Source of the DNA: Nonomuraea harbinensis | GTDB taxonomy: Bacteria; Actinomycetota; Actinomycetes; Streptosporangiales; Streptosporangiaceae | Length of the DNA stretch: 56,153 nt | Direction of reading: 5' to 3' | NCBI RefSeq assembly: GCF_019396385.1 | Contig: NZ_JAHKRN010000057.1 | Location: 1-56,153 of the forward strand | Part shown: positions 30,301 to 38,474 of the stretch, one piece after another | Position numbering within the stretch: position 1 is the stretch's first letter | Layout of the letters: each line of letters opens with the position of its first letter | Translations under genes and position numbers: made by a program | The notes under the pieces: model-generated | The model's database searches: none | What the model was told of the DNA's origin: nothing | The model's input: the letters and a program-made list of their open reading frames with translations, nothing else

Positions 30301-32489
30301 ACGGATGGAAGGCCCAAACTGGATCAGGAGCGTTTCGATTGAACTGCGCGGAGCTGACCGGGCAGACCCGCCGCGTGGAGGCGCAACGACGACAGGCGAG
30401 GTTCCAAGGAGTTTTCCTCGATGATGAGCAGCCTCGGGTGCACGGCCTGGATCTGCTCTCGGTGACCACCACGATGGAGGCGGGAGTCGATATCGGACAG
30501 CTATCCGCCGTCGTTATGGCGAACATGCCGCCGACTCGCTTCAACTACCAGCAGCGCGTCGGCCGAGCCGGCCGACGCGCGTCACCGGTCGCGGTTGCCC
30601 TTACTGTCTGCCGTGGACGGAGCCATGACGAGCACTACTTCCGCAATCCTGCAGCGGTGACCAATGATCCCGTTCCCGCTCCCTATCTGGCGCTGAATCG
30701 ACCGGAGATCCTCGAGCGAGCCGTCGCGAGCGACACCCTCCGCATGGCGTTCGCGGAGACGGGTCTGTCGAGTACCAGCCGTTTCTCCGGGGTCCATGGC
30801 CAGTTCGGCACCGCCACCGATTGGCCTGATGTCGAGTCAGCCATCCGTCGGTGGTGTCGGGAAAATCTGGATCGGATCGCTTCGAGCGGTGCCGCGTTCA
30901 CGGCTTTCACTGCGCTCTCGCCCGAGCAGTTCGATGAGGCCTGGGTGGAGCAGTTGCTCGACCGTGTCGGAGATCTTGCTGCCCGGACAGGTGAGACTGA
31001 TGATCTCGGCGAGCGGCTCGCACATCTTGGCGTGCTTCCCATGTTCGGGTTCCCCACCCGTGTCCGGAACCTTTACCTGAGACGCCCTGAACGCTCGTAT
31101 CCATGGCCGCCGGAGGACACCATCGATAGGGACATCGCGCTTGCGGTGTCCTCGTTCGCTCCCGGTAGCGAGATCGTCAAAGACGGCCAGGTTTTCGCGG
31201 TGGTAGGTGTCACCGATTTCGTCCCTGCCACTCGCGGTATACCGGCTGAAGTCGCGCAGCCACTTGGTAGCTCTCGGCCGGTCGGCCTGTGCCCTGACTG
31301 CAACCACCTGGGCGACGGCGTCGAAGGCCCATGCTTAATGTGTGGTTCGTCCCGGTTCCGAGTCGTCGATCTGCGAGAACCTGCAGGTTTCCGAGCCGGT
31401 CCTCCACGGGACTTCGACGGGAATTTCTCCTGGTCGGCTCGGATGGTGACCGCCCGCGCTACCACCAATTTGCAGACGCTGCGCCACAGGGCGTGGCGTG
31501 CTGCCGATCTGTATACGGGTCCGGGAGAGCGCTACATCGTCAACGACAATGACGGTAGCAATTTCACCTTCCGTAGGGTCAATGCAGGCAAGTGGGGCGG
31601 GTACGTCGTGCAGAACGTCGACCCGGTGGTGGAGCGTGGCTTCGGGGAGCCGGTACGGGCCGCGTTGGGTGCCGTTCTTCCCACGGACTTCCTGTTCATC
31701 GGTCCTCAGGCGACCACGGATCCCACGCAAGGGCTTCGGCTGGGGTTGCAGGAGCCCAGGCCCAGGTTCCGATCTGACCTCCATCAGGGCCGACGTGCTG
31801 CCTGGTACTCTCTGGCGTTTCTCCTGCGTACCGCCGCCGCGGAGTTCCTTGACGTCGATCCGCGCGAACTCATCGCGGGTGTGCACCCTGGCCCTCATAG
31901 GGACGGGACGGCGCTGTATGCCTTTCTTGCGGATGGGCTAGAGAACGGTGCGGGGTTCAGCACCCATCTCGGCGAAGTCGCCCCCGAGTTCGCCGAACAC
32001 GTCGCCAGCTTTCTCAAGGATCTCGCAGTTCCCGAACATGCCGACGTATGCCAGACGTCGTGCTACGGCTGCCTGCGCGACTACGAGAACATGGTGTTCC
32101 ATCCGCTGCTGGACTGGCGGCTCGGTGCGGACCTCTTCGCTGTCCTTTCCGGGGAGCAACTGGTCCACGCCGACTCAGCCGTGAAGCGTGAACGACTGTC
32201 CCTTGAAGGGCTACGGGCGCTGTACGACGGTACGTTTATTCTTCCGGACGCCGGCGTCATAGGGATGAAGGCGCGTCGTATACCCTATGCGGTCGTATCC
32301 CGTCACCCTCTTGAGGCTTGCGAAGAGGGCCTTTCCAGCCCTCGTCTAAAGGTGGCACTCGATGTGGCGCTGGCTTACGCAGGTGACCCATCGAGAGTCG
32401 TGGTCACGGACTGGTTCACGGCGGAGCGGAGCCCTCTCCTGATCATCCAACAGATCAGCACCGGTCGTAGACGAGCCAACAGCCGATAG
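27348..32489 (+). CDS. Giant DEAD/DEAH helicase with DUF1998-like C-terminus (Druantia DruE-like / DrmA-DrmB-like)
   Basis: 1713 residues from the ATG at 27348, coupled to the previous gene by an ATGA overlap with GGAG upstream. An upstream ATG at 27237 would lie inside the previous gene and adds unrelated sequence. The helicase core is spread over about 1000 residues: Walker A TAGTGSGKTESF near 114, DELH box VVDELHMHRGTAGTE near 330, FSDSRQNAAKLSAG near 668, and motif VI QQRVGRAGRRAS near 1069. Cys clusters lie near 460 (CDCG then CRSCG), 945 (CGTC then CTGC), 1315 (CPDC then CLMC) and 1567 (CQTSCYGCLRD, the DUF1998-type zinc site). Size and layout fit DruE of Druantia. DISARM splits these parts into DrmA and DrmB. 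Likely role: nucleic-acid translocase of an anti-phage system. Confidence 0.82.
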   Translation: MSELDAKQTFEALREAYVRYYDTAFRLRDRRLRDERRALLDVPGGMYTEPYIEIRPEYATTGRTLADSVSRAGAPAELAEFAHLGLLGPGRELYTHQERALVSALKSGRNVVVTAGTGSGKTESFLLPIISDLLKESRAWDGTPGEVERWWERSSSPYVPHRSGERGRPRAVRAMVLYPTNALVDDQLVRLRRTLDSEAVRTWLDASRSGHRFYFGRYTGTTPVLGRPEQAGAVDELRAFMREADKRHYQAAKADAEAPRPDKGTRYFAPRPGGAEMLSRWDMYDAPPDLLITNHSMLNIMLLRDRDEGFFTETRRWLSQSPEARFTLVVDELHMHRGTAGTEVAYLIRNLRQRLGIMDDPERLRVIATTASLDSDRERDRKFPEEFFAVSQGSFDFIPGELIAGGGRTVPLSDATPSPGEKIRAHLFFRNVAGMWACSDPSCPDIPGRGYEGRSVGRLYAQPRTFCDCGARVLEMLFCRSCGDVFLGGYAPRDAFDRPGFESQLLPDTPDLSRVPDLARPDRTAHNYVVYWPRTNKQQANDNDSYQRGKGALTFSFRRSSLDPRSGTLVNREEGATGWSFHINSAKNPKTGEPQVELDKFSPFPSSCPACASNWERTRDRSGTPLPLDHPDRQSSPISAMRTGFEKVNQVLSTELATQFATVEERKLVVFSDSRQNAAKLSAGVALRHYQDLVRIFALQGTQENSISDDDVARARASNAQADLDRLKAKDPDALKDLRLAWLDGDEEAAAVATAKLTAPLRLDFLAKTAIHRQLMILGVNPAGPRPSVQQPGGTDWHTLYDWRTEPPRLIPGLSDGLRDTVLNAEDDLLENVVEALFSGSNRDFESLGMGRIDAITPPKKTTIEGLGQASLRILAELRRFPNLRDPYPTGVPPRLRNYWKKVAALHGFDPGDVRDQAEAYWRGIVTDFLIDPAKVAIHPSGEKAWHCGTCDRQHLTPSAGICTGCNSRLHAEPQPLRPAEDDYYGWKAQTGSGAFRLNCAELTGQTRRVEAQRRQARFQGVFLDDEQPRVHGLDLLSVTTTMEAGVDIGQLSAVVMANMPPTRFNYQQRVGRAGRRASPVAVALTVCRGRSHDEHYFRNPAAVTNDPVPAPYLALNRPEILERAVASDTLRMAFAETGLSSTSRFSGVHGQFGTATDWPDVESAIRRWCRENLDRIASSGAAFTAFTALSPEQFDEAWVEQLLDRVGDLAARTGETDDLGERLAHLGVLPMFGFPTRVRNLYLRRPERSYPWPPEDTIDRDIALAVSSFAPGSEIVKDGQVFAVVGVTDFVPATRGIPAEVAQPLGSSRPVGLCPDCNHLGDGVEGPCLMCGSSRFRVVDLREPAGFRAGPPRDFDGNFSWSARMVTARATTNLQTLRHRAWRAADLYTGPGERYIVNDNDGSNFTFRRVNAGKWGGYVVQNVDPVVERGFGEPVRAALGAVLPTDFLFIGPQATTDPTQGLRLGLQEPRPRFRSDLHQGRRAAWYSLAFLLRTAAAEFLDVDPRELIAGVHPGPHRDGTALYAFLADGLENGAGFSTHLGEVAPEFAEHVASFLKDLAVPEHADVCQTSCYGCLRDYENMVFHPLLDWRLGADLFAVLSGEQLVHADSAVKRERLSLEGLRALYDGTFILPDAGVIGMKARRIPYAVVSRHPLEACEEGLSSPRLKVALDVALAYAGDPSRVVVTDWFTAERSPLLIIQQISTGRRRANSR

Positions 32490-33013
32490 GGCACCTGGGC
32501 TCGTTTCGGAGGACTGGAGACCCGCAGACCAGCGTTCTTACTCCTTCGTGGCTGTCCCTTCGTTCCGCGTAGTTCAGCGGCCTGGAGTTACGAATTTGGG
32601 GCCTGACCTGCGTGGACATGGGTCAGGGCGCTGAGTGGCGTTTCTCCAGGCACTGGTGTTCGTGTTGGTCAGCGGGGCGCGGTTCGACCCAACCCCATCG
32701 AGTCCACTTCGCCACCGTCCGGCACCGCACCAAGGTCACCACGGGGCCGGGCTCCCGCGTGGCCGGGCTCGCGATGGCCTTGGCCCGAGGAATCACCGGC
32801 CGTCGATAACCCGGCAATAACCGCTCAAAGATCTTGATCCACAGGTCTTGACGATTGCTCGGTCCCAGAGGAGTCACCCTAGCGATAGAGCCGTCGACGA
32901 CGCTGACGGTCCACCTCAGCAAAGGAGTTCGGTCACGGTGCCCCGGCGTCACTTGCAGCGACTGCACTGCTGCTGATCAGTACGGACCGTAAGCGGACCT
33001 ATCGTGGAGCATC
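32490..33013. other. Gene-poor stretch after the helicase operon
   Basis: 524 bases in which I see no supported gene. A minus-strand frame at 32623-32967 (114 codons) is the longest candidate. It lacks a family resemblance, a clear ribosome site and convincing codon bias. No terminator hairpin with a T-run was found after 32489, and no tRNA-like cloverleaf. Confidence 0.4.
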
Positions 33014-33432
33014 ATGCAGATGAACCGGGTCGCCATCGTCGGGTCTGGTGGGAGCGGCAAGTCCTATGTGGCCCGCGAGTTCGGATGTCTGCTGGATGCG
33101 CCGGTCACCCACCTGGACGCCGTCTACTACGACGACGCGTGGAACCCGCTGCCGCCGGAAAAGTTCGAAGCCGCCCAGCGCGAGCTGGTCGCGCTACCGC
33201 GCTGGGTGATCGACGGCAACTACAACTCCTCGCTGCACATCCGGCTGCAAGCCTGCGGCGTCTACAACCGCATCCACTGGGGCGTGATCACCTACGTCGC
33301 CACCTACCGGCGACGCATGCGCCCCAAGTGCTGGCCAAGATCAACGAGATCGCCGCAGGCAAGCAGGTGGTGCTCCTGACCAGCCGTACCCAGACCCGCC
33401 GGTGGCTGGAACAGGTAGCCGCCAACCGCTGA
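33014..33432 (+). pseudogene. Broken topology-modulation/adenylate-kinase-like P-loop protein
   Basis: The frame opens MNRVAIVGSGGSGKSYVAREF, a P-loop kinase of the 'topology modulation protein' type. It continues with THLDAVYYDDAWNPLP and WVIDGNYNSSLHIRLQAC, then GVYNRIHWGVITYV. Family members have about 30 more residues (a VIFLDLP-type block) between those last two segments, so an internal deletion is likely. Near 33330 the frame shifts: the family C-terminus (VLAKINEIAAGKQVVLLTSRT) is found in another frame ending at 33432. Deletion plus frameshift makes it non-functional. The expected deletion is from memory of the family, not an alignment. Confidence 0.65.
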
Positions 33433-33522
33433 CCGCGCCGCGGCGGCGTCAACAGGCCAACTCTATGGCCTGGCCCACATCATGCACGAAGAGGGAGCCA
33501 GGTCAGTCCGAGAAAGCGGTCC

Positions 33523-34329
33523 TCAGCGTTTGCGGGCCACACCGCCCAAGACACGTACCCGCCCAGGGATGAAGTCATCGGCGAGGCCGTCCGGTTGCCA
33601 GCGCTGCACATCGACCATGCCCGGCGGCAGCAGTTCCCAGTCCGGCTGGTCGAAGAAACGGGCGATCTCCTCCACCGTCCGGTACGTGATCGGGTTGCTG
33701 AGGTTGTTGGAGTTGGTCGCCATCAGAATCTTGTACAGCTCCGGGTCCACGTCGGTCCTGCTGACATGGGAGAAGATCAGGTAACTGCCTGCCGGCGCGG
33801 CCTCCATCAACCGGTAGACCACGCCGTAAGGGTCATCGGCGTCGGGCACGAAGTGCAGCACCGAGCACAGCACGACCGCCCACGGCTGGGCGGGGTCCAG
33901 ATGCCGCGTGGTCTCGGGGTGGCTGAGGATGCCGTGCGGGTCACGGACGTCGGCCTGGATGTACCGGGTTCGGTCATCGCCGATGATCAACGCCTGGGCC
34001 TGCGGCAGCACGCTCGGGTCGTTGTCGACGTAGACAGTCCGCGCAGATGGGGTGACCGACTGGGCGATCTCGTGCACGTTCTCCTGGGTGGGCAGGCCGG
34101 AGCCGATGTCCAGGAACTGGTTCACGCCCTGTTCGGCGAGGAAGCGGATGGCGCGGATCAGGAACTGCCGGTTGGCCGTGGCGATGGTCTTGATCTCGGG
34201 CGCGTAGGTCAGTCCCCGTTCGGCCGCGTCCCTGTCGACCTGGTAGTTGGTGGTGCCGCCCAGGAAATAGTCGTACATGCGGGCGGGAGAGGGAGAGGAC
34301 ATCTCTTCGTCGGGCTGTTGCGTGCGCAC
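33523..34329 (-). CDS. SAM-dependent methyltransferase, DUF574 (Methyltransf_19) family
   Basis: 268 residues from a GTG at 34329 with GAGGAG close upstream. Typical DUF574 landmarks are ARMYDYFLGGTTNYQVDRDAA at the N-terminus, the SAM-binding FLDIGSGLPTQENVHE, the acidic loop YVDNDP, and LCSVLHFVPD. This family is highly expanded in actinomycetes. Substrates are mostly unknown, though some tailor natural products. It is divergent from the exporter/DHB operon and may or may not belong to it. Confidence 0.85.
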   Translation of the reverse strand: MRTQQPDEEMSSPSPARMYDYFLGGTTNYQVDRDAAERGLTYAPEIKTIATANRQFLIRAIRFLAEQGVNQFLDIGSGLPTQENVHEIAQSVTPSARTVYVDNDPSVLPQAQALIIGDDRTRYIQADVRDPHGILSHPETTRHLDPAQPWAVVLCSVLHFVPDADDPYGVVYRLMEAAPAGSYLIFSHVSRTDVDPELYKILMATNSNNLSNPITYRTVEEIARFFDQPDWELLPPGMVDVQRWQPDGLADDFIPGRVRVLGGVARKR

Positions 34330-34687
34330 GCCACTCCTCGAGTCACAGGGTGATTTTCTCTGACATCGGGCCCGTCAAGATCATAGTGAGATCCCGTACG
34401 AATTGGCGAGAAGATCTTCCGCAATCGGCTTGTGATCGAATTTATCGATCCCACACGCTGACCGGCGGTTCGCGACCGAGAGTCACCCCGATCAACACCT
34501 CACCGCAACGGGTCCAACACCGGCCCTCCCTACCTTGCGGCAGGTGACCACCGAGGTAACGAGTAGCCCGTTCACCGTCGCCGACTCGCACGCCCCGCTG
34601 GGCTTGACCCACCAACCACAGTACGTAGCTAGCAAGCCTCCAACCACACCAGATACACGAGAGCGGCCGAGCTCGGCCGGCCGCCCC
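34330..34687. promoter_or_regulatory. Divergent intergenic region with a perfect inverted repeat
   Basis: This gap lies between the methyltransferase and the exporter operon. GATCGA-ATTTA-TCGATC at 34434-34450 is a perfect 6-base inverted repeat with a 5-base AT spacer, a plausible operator. The frame of the MFS gene is open through 34535-34687, so part of this stretch may be coding if an upstream TTG or GTG is used. Confidence 0.4.
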
Positions 34688-36274
34688 ATGAGCCAGGCCC
34701 GTCCCGGCCTCCACCCCACCCGGGGCGGGCCTGCCAAACGCGGCAGCCACCGCGCGCGAAACCGCCGCGGACTGTTGCTCACCGCGTCCTGCACCGCCAT
34801 GGCGGTGATCATGGCTGATGCGGGGGTGACCACGCTGGTGGTCGGCGAGCTGGCGACCGACCCGACGGCCGATCAGGTGACGGCGTCCCAGCTCACCTGG
34901 GTCAACGTCATCAACTTCGCGGCCATCGCGGCGCTGCTGGTGGCCGCGGGCCGCTGGGCCGATGCGCTCGGCCGACGCGGCGTGCTCGCGGCGGGGGTGG
35001 TGCTGTTTGGCCTGGGAGCCGTCGCGGTCGCGTGGGCAGGAAACTGGCCCCTGCTGCTGGGCGGACGGCTCCTCCAGGGGATCGGTGCGGCGATGATGTT
35101 GCCGACCTCACTCGCGCTGCTGCTGGGGGAAATACCTCCTGCCCGCCGCCGTGGTGCACTGGCGATCTGGAGTGGCTGCTCCGGACTGGGCGTCACGGTG
35201 GCACAGGCCGGTGGCGGTGTGCTGATCGCCGCTCACGGGTGGCGGGTCGCCTACCTGTGCAGTGCGGGGCTGGCGATCATGCTGCTTGCGGTCGTCCCGC
35301 TGCTGCCGAACAACCAGACACGGACGGCCCGGCCCGAGGTGGCGGACACGCTCGTGCCCGCCGCCGGGATCGCGGCCGCGGTGCTGGCCATCTGGCAGGG
35401 CGGCGAATGGGGCTGGACCTCGCCGCAGACCGTGGGCTGCATGGCGGTCGCCATGGCGGCGGCGGCCGTCAAGCTGGCGATCTCGCTTCGCCCCGCTGGG
35501 AACGGGCACGCGCTTCGGCACCGTCCGAAGATGGCCGCCAGCACGATCGCATCCGCGCTGTTCGGAGCGGTGCAGTACACGGTCCTGGTGATGACTCCGC
35601 TGTACCTGCAGCAGATCCACGAGTTGGAGGTCGCGGAGGCGGGTTGGTGCCTGATCTCGATCTCGCTGGCGGTCCTCATCGCCGCGCCGCTGGCCGGCAG
35701 GCTGGGTCGGCGGCGCGGCACCACTGCGGTGATCTATACAGGGGCGATCGCCGTGGTGGCCGGGTGCACGCTGTTGCTGGGCATCGGCGAGCTGTCGGCC
35801 GGGATGGTGCTCGCGCTGGCGACCATCGGTGCCGGGATCGGTGCGCTGGCCACGGGCACCTTCACGGCGGGCACTCTGACGGCCGAACCACAGCAGTTCG
35901 CCACGGCGGCCGGTGCTGTGACCGCAGCTCGCATGGTCGGTGGGGCGCTGGGAGTCGCGGGCTCGTCCATCTTGCTGGAACACCCCGTACTTTCCGGTCC
36001 GCCCGCCGGTTTCACCGCGGTGCTCGTCGCTGTCATCGCCGTCGCCTCGCTCCTGGCGGCCGCCGCCGTCTTCACCGCGCTGCGCGCCGCCCGAGGAGCC
36101 CATTCCCGGGAGAACACGAGGCGCGTCCCAGCCGAGCAGGAGGTGCAGGAGTTGCACCGGCTGCTGGCCGAACTGCGCGCCGCCCTCATCCAGGTGCGCA
36201 GCGAAGCCGACTACGAGCTGTCCCGGCTGACCTCCGGCGTCCGCCCTGCGTACTCGTTGTCCCTTCACTCATAG
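34688..36274 (+). CDS. MFS multidrug-type exporter (DHA2-like)
   Basis: About 528 residues with some 12-14 hydrophobic segments. The motif A region reads GRWADALGRRGVLAAG and motif C-like stretches follow (GGRLLQGIGAAMMLPTSLALL), as in drug:H+ antiporters. The C-terminal 60 residues are a charged helical tail (EQEVQELHRLLAELRAAL), possibly a coiled coil. The start at 34688 is tentative, because no strong ribosome site precedes any candidate. It heads the DHB operon, with the next gene 10 bases away, and probably exports its product. Confidence 0.85.
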   Translation: MSQARPGLHPTRGGPAKRGSHRARNRRGLLLTASCTAMAVIMADAGVTTLVVGELATDPTADQVTASQLTWVNVINFAAIAALLVAAGRWADALGRRGVLAAGVVLFGLGAVAVAWAGNWPLLLGGRLLQGIGAAMMLPTSLALLLGEIPPARRRGALAIWSGCSGLGVTVAQAGGGVLIAAHGWRVAYLCSAGLAIMLLAVVPLLPNNQTRTARPEVADTLVPAAGIAAAVLAIWQGGEWGWTSPQTVGCMAVAMAAAAVKLAISLRPAGNGHALRHRPKMAASTIASALFGAVQYTVLVMTPLYLQQIHELEVAEAGWCLISISLAVLIAAPLAGRLGRRRGTTAVIYTGAIAVVAGCTLLLGIGELSAGMVLALATIGAGIGALATGTFTAGTLTAEPQQFATAAGAVTAARMVGGALGVAGSSILLEHPVLSGPPAGFTAVLVAVIAVASLLAAAAVFTALRAARGAHSRENTRRVPAEQEVQELHRLLAELRAALIQVRSEADYELSRLTSGVRPAYSLSLHS

Positions 36275-36283
36275 GAGAACCAC

Positions 36284-36496
36284 ATGCACTCCCGCCGACA
36301 CCCCGGCGACCTGCTGGCCTTCCCTCTCCCCCGCCCCGCCTCCGATGCGCCCATCGAGGTGACCACCGCGCGCATCCCCGTGCTCAACGTGGCGTCCGCC
36401 GACCGGCTGTGCCGGCTGCACCACGTCCGCAACGTCTGCCAGAACGCCATCACCGCCATCGACGCGGCGCTCAACGGTGAGGGCGGGACGGAATGA
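36284..36496 (+). CDS. Small 70-residue hypothetical protein in DHB operon
   Basis: It has its own GGAG five bases before the ATG and lies 10 bases after the exporter stop. Its stop overlaps the next start (ATGA), so translation is probable. The sequence is Pro/Arg-rich at the front (DLLAFPLPRPASDAPIEV) and helical behind, with two cysteines (RLCRLHHVRNVCQNAIT). It matches nothing I recognise. It could be a small regulatory subunit; a precursor peptide is possible, but no peptide-modifying enzyme is nearby. Confidence 0.6.
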   Translation: MHSRRHPGDLLAFPLPRPASDAPIEVTTARIPVLNVASADRLCRLHHVRNVCQNAITAIDAALNGEGGTE

Positions 36497-37248
36497 CCGA
36501 GCATGTCGCGGGAATCACCGGCCGCGTCGCGCTGGTGACCGGAGCCGCGCAGGGTATCGGCGCAGCGATCTGCGCCCGGCTCGCCGCCGCCGGTGCCCAG
36601 GTCGGCGCGCTGGACGTTCAGTACGGCCCGCTACAGGACCTCCCGCACGTAACGGCCTTCCCGTGCGACGTACGGGACCCGTACACGGTGGAGGCCGCGG
36701 TCCGATCCATCGAGCAGGAGCTCGGCCCGGTGGCCATCGTGGTCAACGTCGCCGGCGTGCTCCGCCACGGCCCGCTGGTACAGCTGAGCGAGCACGACCT
36801 GTGCGAGCTGTTCGAGGTCAACACCCTCGGCACGATCCGGATCTGCCGAGCGGTGGCCGAGCCGATGGTGCGACGCCGCCAAGGCACGATCGTCAACATC
36901 GCCTCCAACGCCGGCCACGCGCCGCGCATCGGCCTGGCCGCCTACGGCGCGTCCAAGGCCGCCATCGTCGCCTTCACCCGACACCTCGCGCTGGAACTGG
37001 CTCACGCCGGCATCCGCTGCAACAGCATCTCGCCCGGATCAACCGACACGGCCATGCTGTCCGCGCTCACCAGCGCCGACCGAGCGATCGCGGGCGACCC
37101 CGACCGATTCCGGCTGGGCATCCCCCTGGGCCGCGTCGCGCAACCGGCCGACATCGCCGAGGCCGTGCTCTGGCTGGCCTCCGAGCAGGCCCGCCACATC
37201 ACCATGCAGGACCTCGTCGTCGACGGCGGCGCGAGCCTGACCGGGTGA
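36493..37248 (+). CDS. dhbA: 2,3-dihydro-2,3-dihydroxybenzoate dehydrogenase-like SDR
   Basis: A 251-residue classical short-chain dehydrogenase. The NAD-binding TGAAQGIGAAICARLAAAG is at about residue 17, NVAGVLRHG in the middle, and the catalytic Tyr151 and Lys155 lie in AAYGASKAA. The VLRHGPLVQLSEHDLCELFEVNTLG stretch is typical of the EntA/DhbA group. Beside isochorismate synthase and isochorismatase, it should oxidise 2,3-dihydro-2,3-DHB to 2,3-dihydroxybenzoate with NAD+. The family is certain; the exact substrate rests on context. Confidence 0.82.
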   Translation: MTEHVAGITGRVALVTGAAQGIGAAICARLAAAGAQVGALDVQYGPLQDLPHVTAFPCDVRDPYTVEAAVRSIEQELGPVAIVVNVAGVLRHGPLVQLSEHDLCELFEVNTLGTIRICRAVAEPMVRRRQGTIVNIASNAGHAPRIGLAAYGASKAAIVAFTRHLALELAHAGIRCNSISPGSTDTAMLSALTSADRAIAGDPDRFRLGIPLGRVAQPADIAEAVLWLASEQARHITMQDLVVDGGASLTG

Positions 37249-37284
37249 CGCCCTCCGCCTTCCCTTGCGAAAGGAACCTCCACC

Positions 37285-38451
37285 GTGACCGTGTCCACGC
37301 CGCCGCTGATCCCCATGCGCACTCCGGTGCCCGGCGACGCCCCCGTACCCCTGTCGATCGACATCACCCCGTCCACTTTGGTGATGAGCACTCCAGCCCA
37401 TCTACTGCTGGCGGACGACAACGATGAGCAGGCGCCGCTGACCGGCCCGCTGACGGCGCTGGCCAGCCAGGTCGCCACCACGCTGCACCAGCCCGGCATG
37501 GTCGCTGCCGGACTGATCTCCTTCGACGCCACGTCCTCCCGCCTGGCGCTGTGCAGCGCTCCCCGCTGGGCAGATCCGCTGCTCGCTCCGTACTGCTTCG
37601 GCTGCCGCCACCCGTCCTGGACGCTCAAGGCCGAACCCGAACCGGCTGCCTACCTGGCGGCGGTGCGGCAGGCCCAGGAGATGATCAAAGCCGGGCCGCT
37701 GCACAAGGTGGTCCTGGCGCGCACCATGGTCCTGGAGGCGGACCGCCCGCTCACGGTAAAGGAGCTGCTCGCCCACTTACCGGGCCCCAACGCGCGGTAC
37801 GTGTACGCCGCACCGACCGGTGAGGACACCTGGCTGATCGGCGCCAGCCCCGAGTTACTCGTCTCCCGTCACGGCCGGACAGTTGCCACCACCCCGATGG
37901 CCGGCTCGGCGCCGCGTAGTTTCGATCCGACCGTCGATCAGGCCCGCGCGCTGGCCCTGCAGGGCTCGGGCAAGGACCTGCAGGAGCACCGGCTGGTGGT
38001 CGACGCCGTCGCCCGGGCGCTCGCGCCGTTCTGCGAGCACCTGTACGTCCCGGCCCGGCCGCAGCTCACCGCCACGTCCACCATGTGGCATCTGAGCACG
38101 CCGATCACCGGGCGACTACGCGATCCGGGCACGTGCAGCCTGACGCTGGCCGCCGCCCTGCATCCCACTCCGGCGGTGTGCGGTACTCCCGAGAACCTGG
38201 CCCGCGAGGTGATCGGCGCGCTGGAGCCGGTCGAGCGCGGCTTCTACGCCGGGCTGGTCGGCTGGCAGGACGCGGCGGGTGACGGCGAATGGGCGCTGGC
38301 GCTGCGCTGTGGCGCCGTGTCCGGCAACACGCTGCGCCTGTACGCGGGAGCGGGCATCGTCGCCGGTTCCGAGCCGGAAGCCGAGCTGGCCGAGACCAGC
38401 GCGAAGTTCTCCACTCTGCTGCGCGCACTGCGCGTCCACACCGACCTGTGA
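37285..38451 (+). CDS. dhbC: Isochorismate synthase
   Basis: 388 residues from a GTG at 37285 with AAGGA upstream. It belongs to the chorismate-utilising enzymes: HKVVLARTM carries the general-base Lys (K141, matching the EntC base), then PELLVSRHGRTVATTPMAGSAPR, a DLQEHRLVVDAV helix, and the C-terminal GFYAGLVGWQDAAGDGEWALALRCG with AGAGIVAGS. Expected reaction: chorismate to isochorismate, Mg-dependent. It lacks any fused synthase domain. The product feeds the isochorismatase encoded next. Confidence 0.88.
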   Translation: MTVSTPPLIPMRTPVPGDAPVPLSIDITPSTLVMSTPAHLLLADDNDEQAPLTGPLTALASQVATTLHQPGMVAAGLISFDATSSRLALCSAPRWADPLLAPYCFGCRHPSWTLKAEPEPAAYLAAVRQAQEMIKAGPLHKVVLARTMVLEADRPLTVKELLAHLPGPNARYVYAAPTGEDTWLIGASPELLVSRHGRTVATTPMAGSAPRSFDPTVDQARALALQGSGKDLQEHRLVVDAVARALAPFCEHLYVPARPQLTATSTMWHLSTPITGRLRDPGTCSLTLAAALHPTPAVCGTPENLAREVIGALEPVERGFYAGLVGWQDAAGDGEWALALRCGAVSGNTLRLYAGAGIVAGSEPEAELAETSAKFSTLLRALRVHTDL

Positions 38452-38474
38452 ACCCGAACTGAAAAGGAGCTGTC

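Noticed and set aside
32623..32967. Minus-strand 114-codon frame that could be a transposase remnant
   Set aside because: No transposase motif, no inverted repeats or target duplication, and no clear ribosome site.
35108..36268. Minus-strand frame opposite the MFS exporter
   Set aside because: Gly/Arg/Gln-rich shadow with no hydrophobic or catalytic pattern.
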